A stretch of 64,000 nucleotides of DNA, taken from assembly GCF_963675165.1 (NCBI RefSeq), contig NC_087385.1, positions 5,442,412 through 5,506,411 of the forward strand. The letters run 5' to 3'. The notes beneath the pieces were generated by a model, which worked only from the letters and a program-made list of their open reading frames with translations, was not told the origin of the DNA and searched no databases. Below are positions 64,000 through 64,000 of this stretch, piece after piece. The translations under genes were made by a program, and so were the position numbers. The DNA is from Halichondria panicea. Taxonomy: Eukaryota > Porifera > Demospongiae > Suberitida > Halichondriidae. How positions within the stretch are numbered: the first letter of the stretch is position 1; every line of letters begins with the position of its first letter.

Positions 64000-64000
64000 T

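Overview
The window looks like a gene-dense, intron-rich piece of a nuclear genome from an early-branching animal, most plausibly a sponge. The evidence is the gene content: two glypicans, a TMTC O-mannosyltransferase, BIVM, Integrator subunit 4, the flagellar-assembly protein CFAP300, and animal-type PP2A B''. Introns are mostly 50-150 bp with GT-AG ends, and the spacing between genes is short. Nothing bacterial, organellar or viral was recognised. Gene names rest on remembered protein families; no database was searched. Reading frame sums to a whole number of codons for every complete multi-exon model given here.

Layout from left to right: last exon of mannose-6-phosphate isomerase (+); glypican A (-); a hydroxylysine-kinase-like gene (-); an intronless PH-domain gene (+); a second hydroxylysine-kinase-like gene (-); DCUN1D1-type cullin neddylation factor (+); CWC15 (-); glypican B (+); COMMD2 (-); INTS4 (+) with an intronless NYN-nuclease/zinc-finger gene nested antisense in one of its introns; CFAP300 (-); SERP1/RAMP4 (+); intronless DDOST (-); POLR2A, the largest subunit of RNA polymerase II (+); BIVM (-); PPP2R3A-type PP2A B'' subunit (+); MPDU1 (-); a TMTC4-like gene (+) with long introns; and the 3' end of an unidentified low-complexity protein gene (-). 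Apart from glypican A and the first kinase, each gene lies on the opposite strand to its neighbour. Divergent starts are only about 145-530 bp apart and convergent ends are close.

Some neighbours share pathways. MPDU1 and the TMTC gene both depend on dolichol-phosphate-mannose and sit head to head across 187 bp. SERP1 and DDOST both act at the ER translocon. MPI, MPDU1, TMTC and DDOST are all protein-glycosylation genes. INTS4 acts on POLR2A-containing polymerase, and CWC15 is spliceosomal. These links are inferred from family knowledge, not from expression data.

The points most worth a second look are: the nested NYN/CCCH/zinc-knuckle gene; a Pol II CTD whose heptads have Ser or Ala but no Thr at position 4; a symmetric CCAAT dyad between MPDU1 and TMTC; a papain-like Cys/His arrangement in BIVM plus a freshly duplicated C-terminal repeat; a 57-bp stop-free intron in one kinase gene; repeated use of microsatellites as splice sites; and several short inverted-repeat elements.
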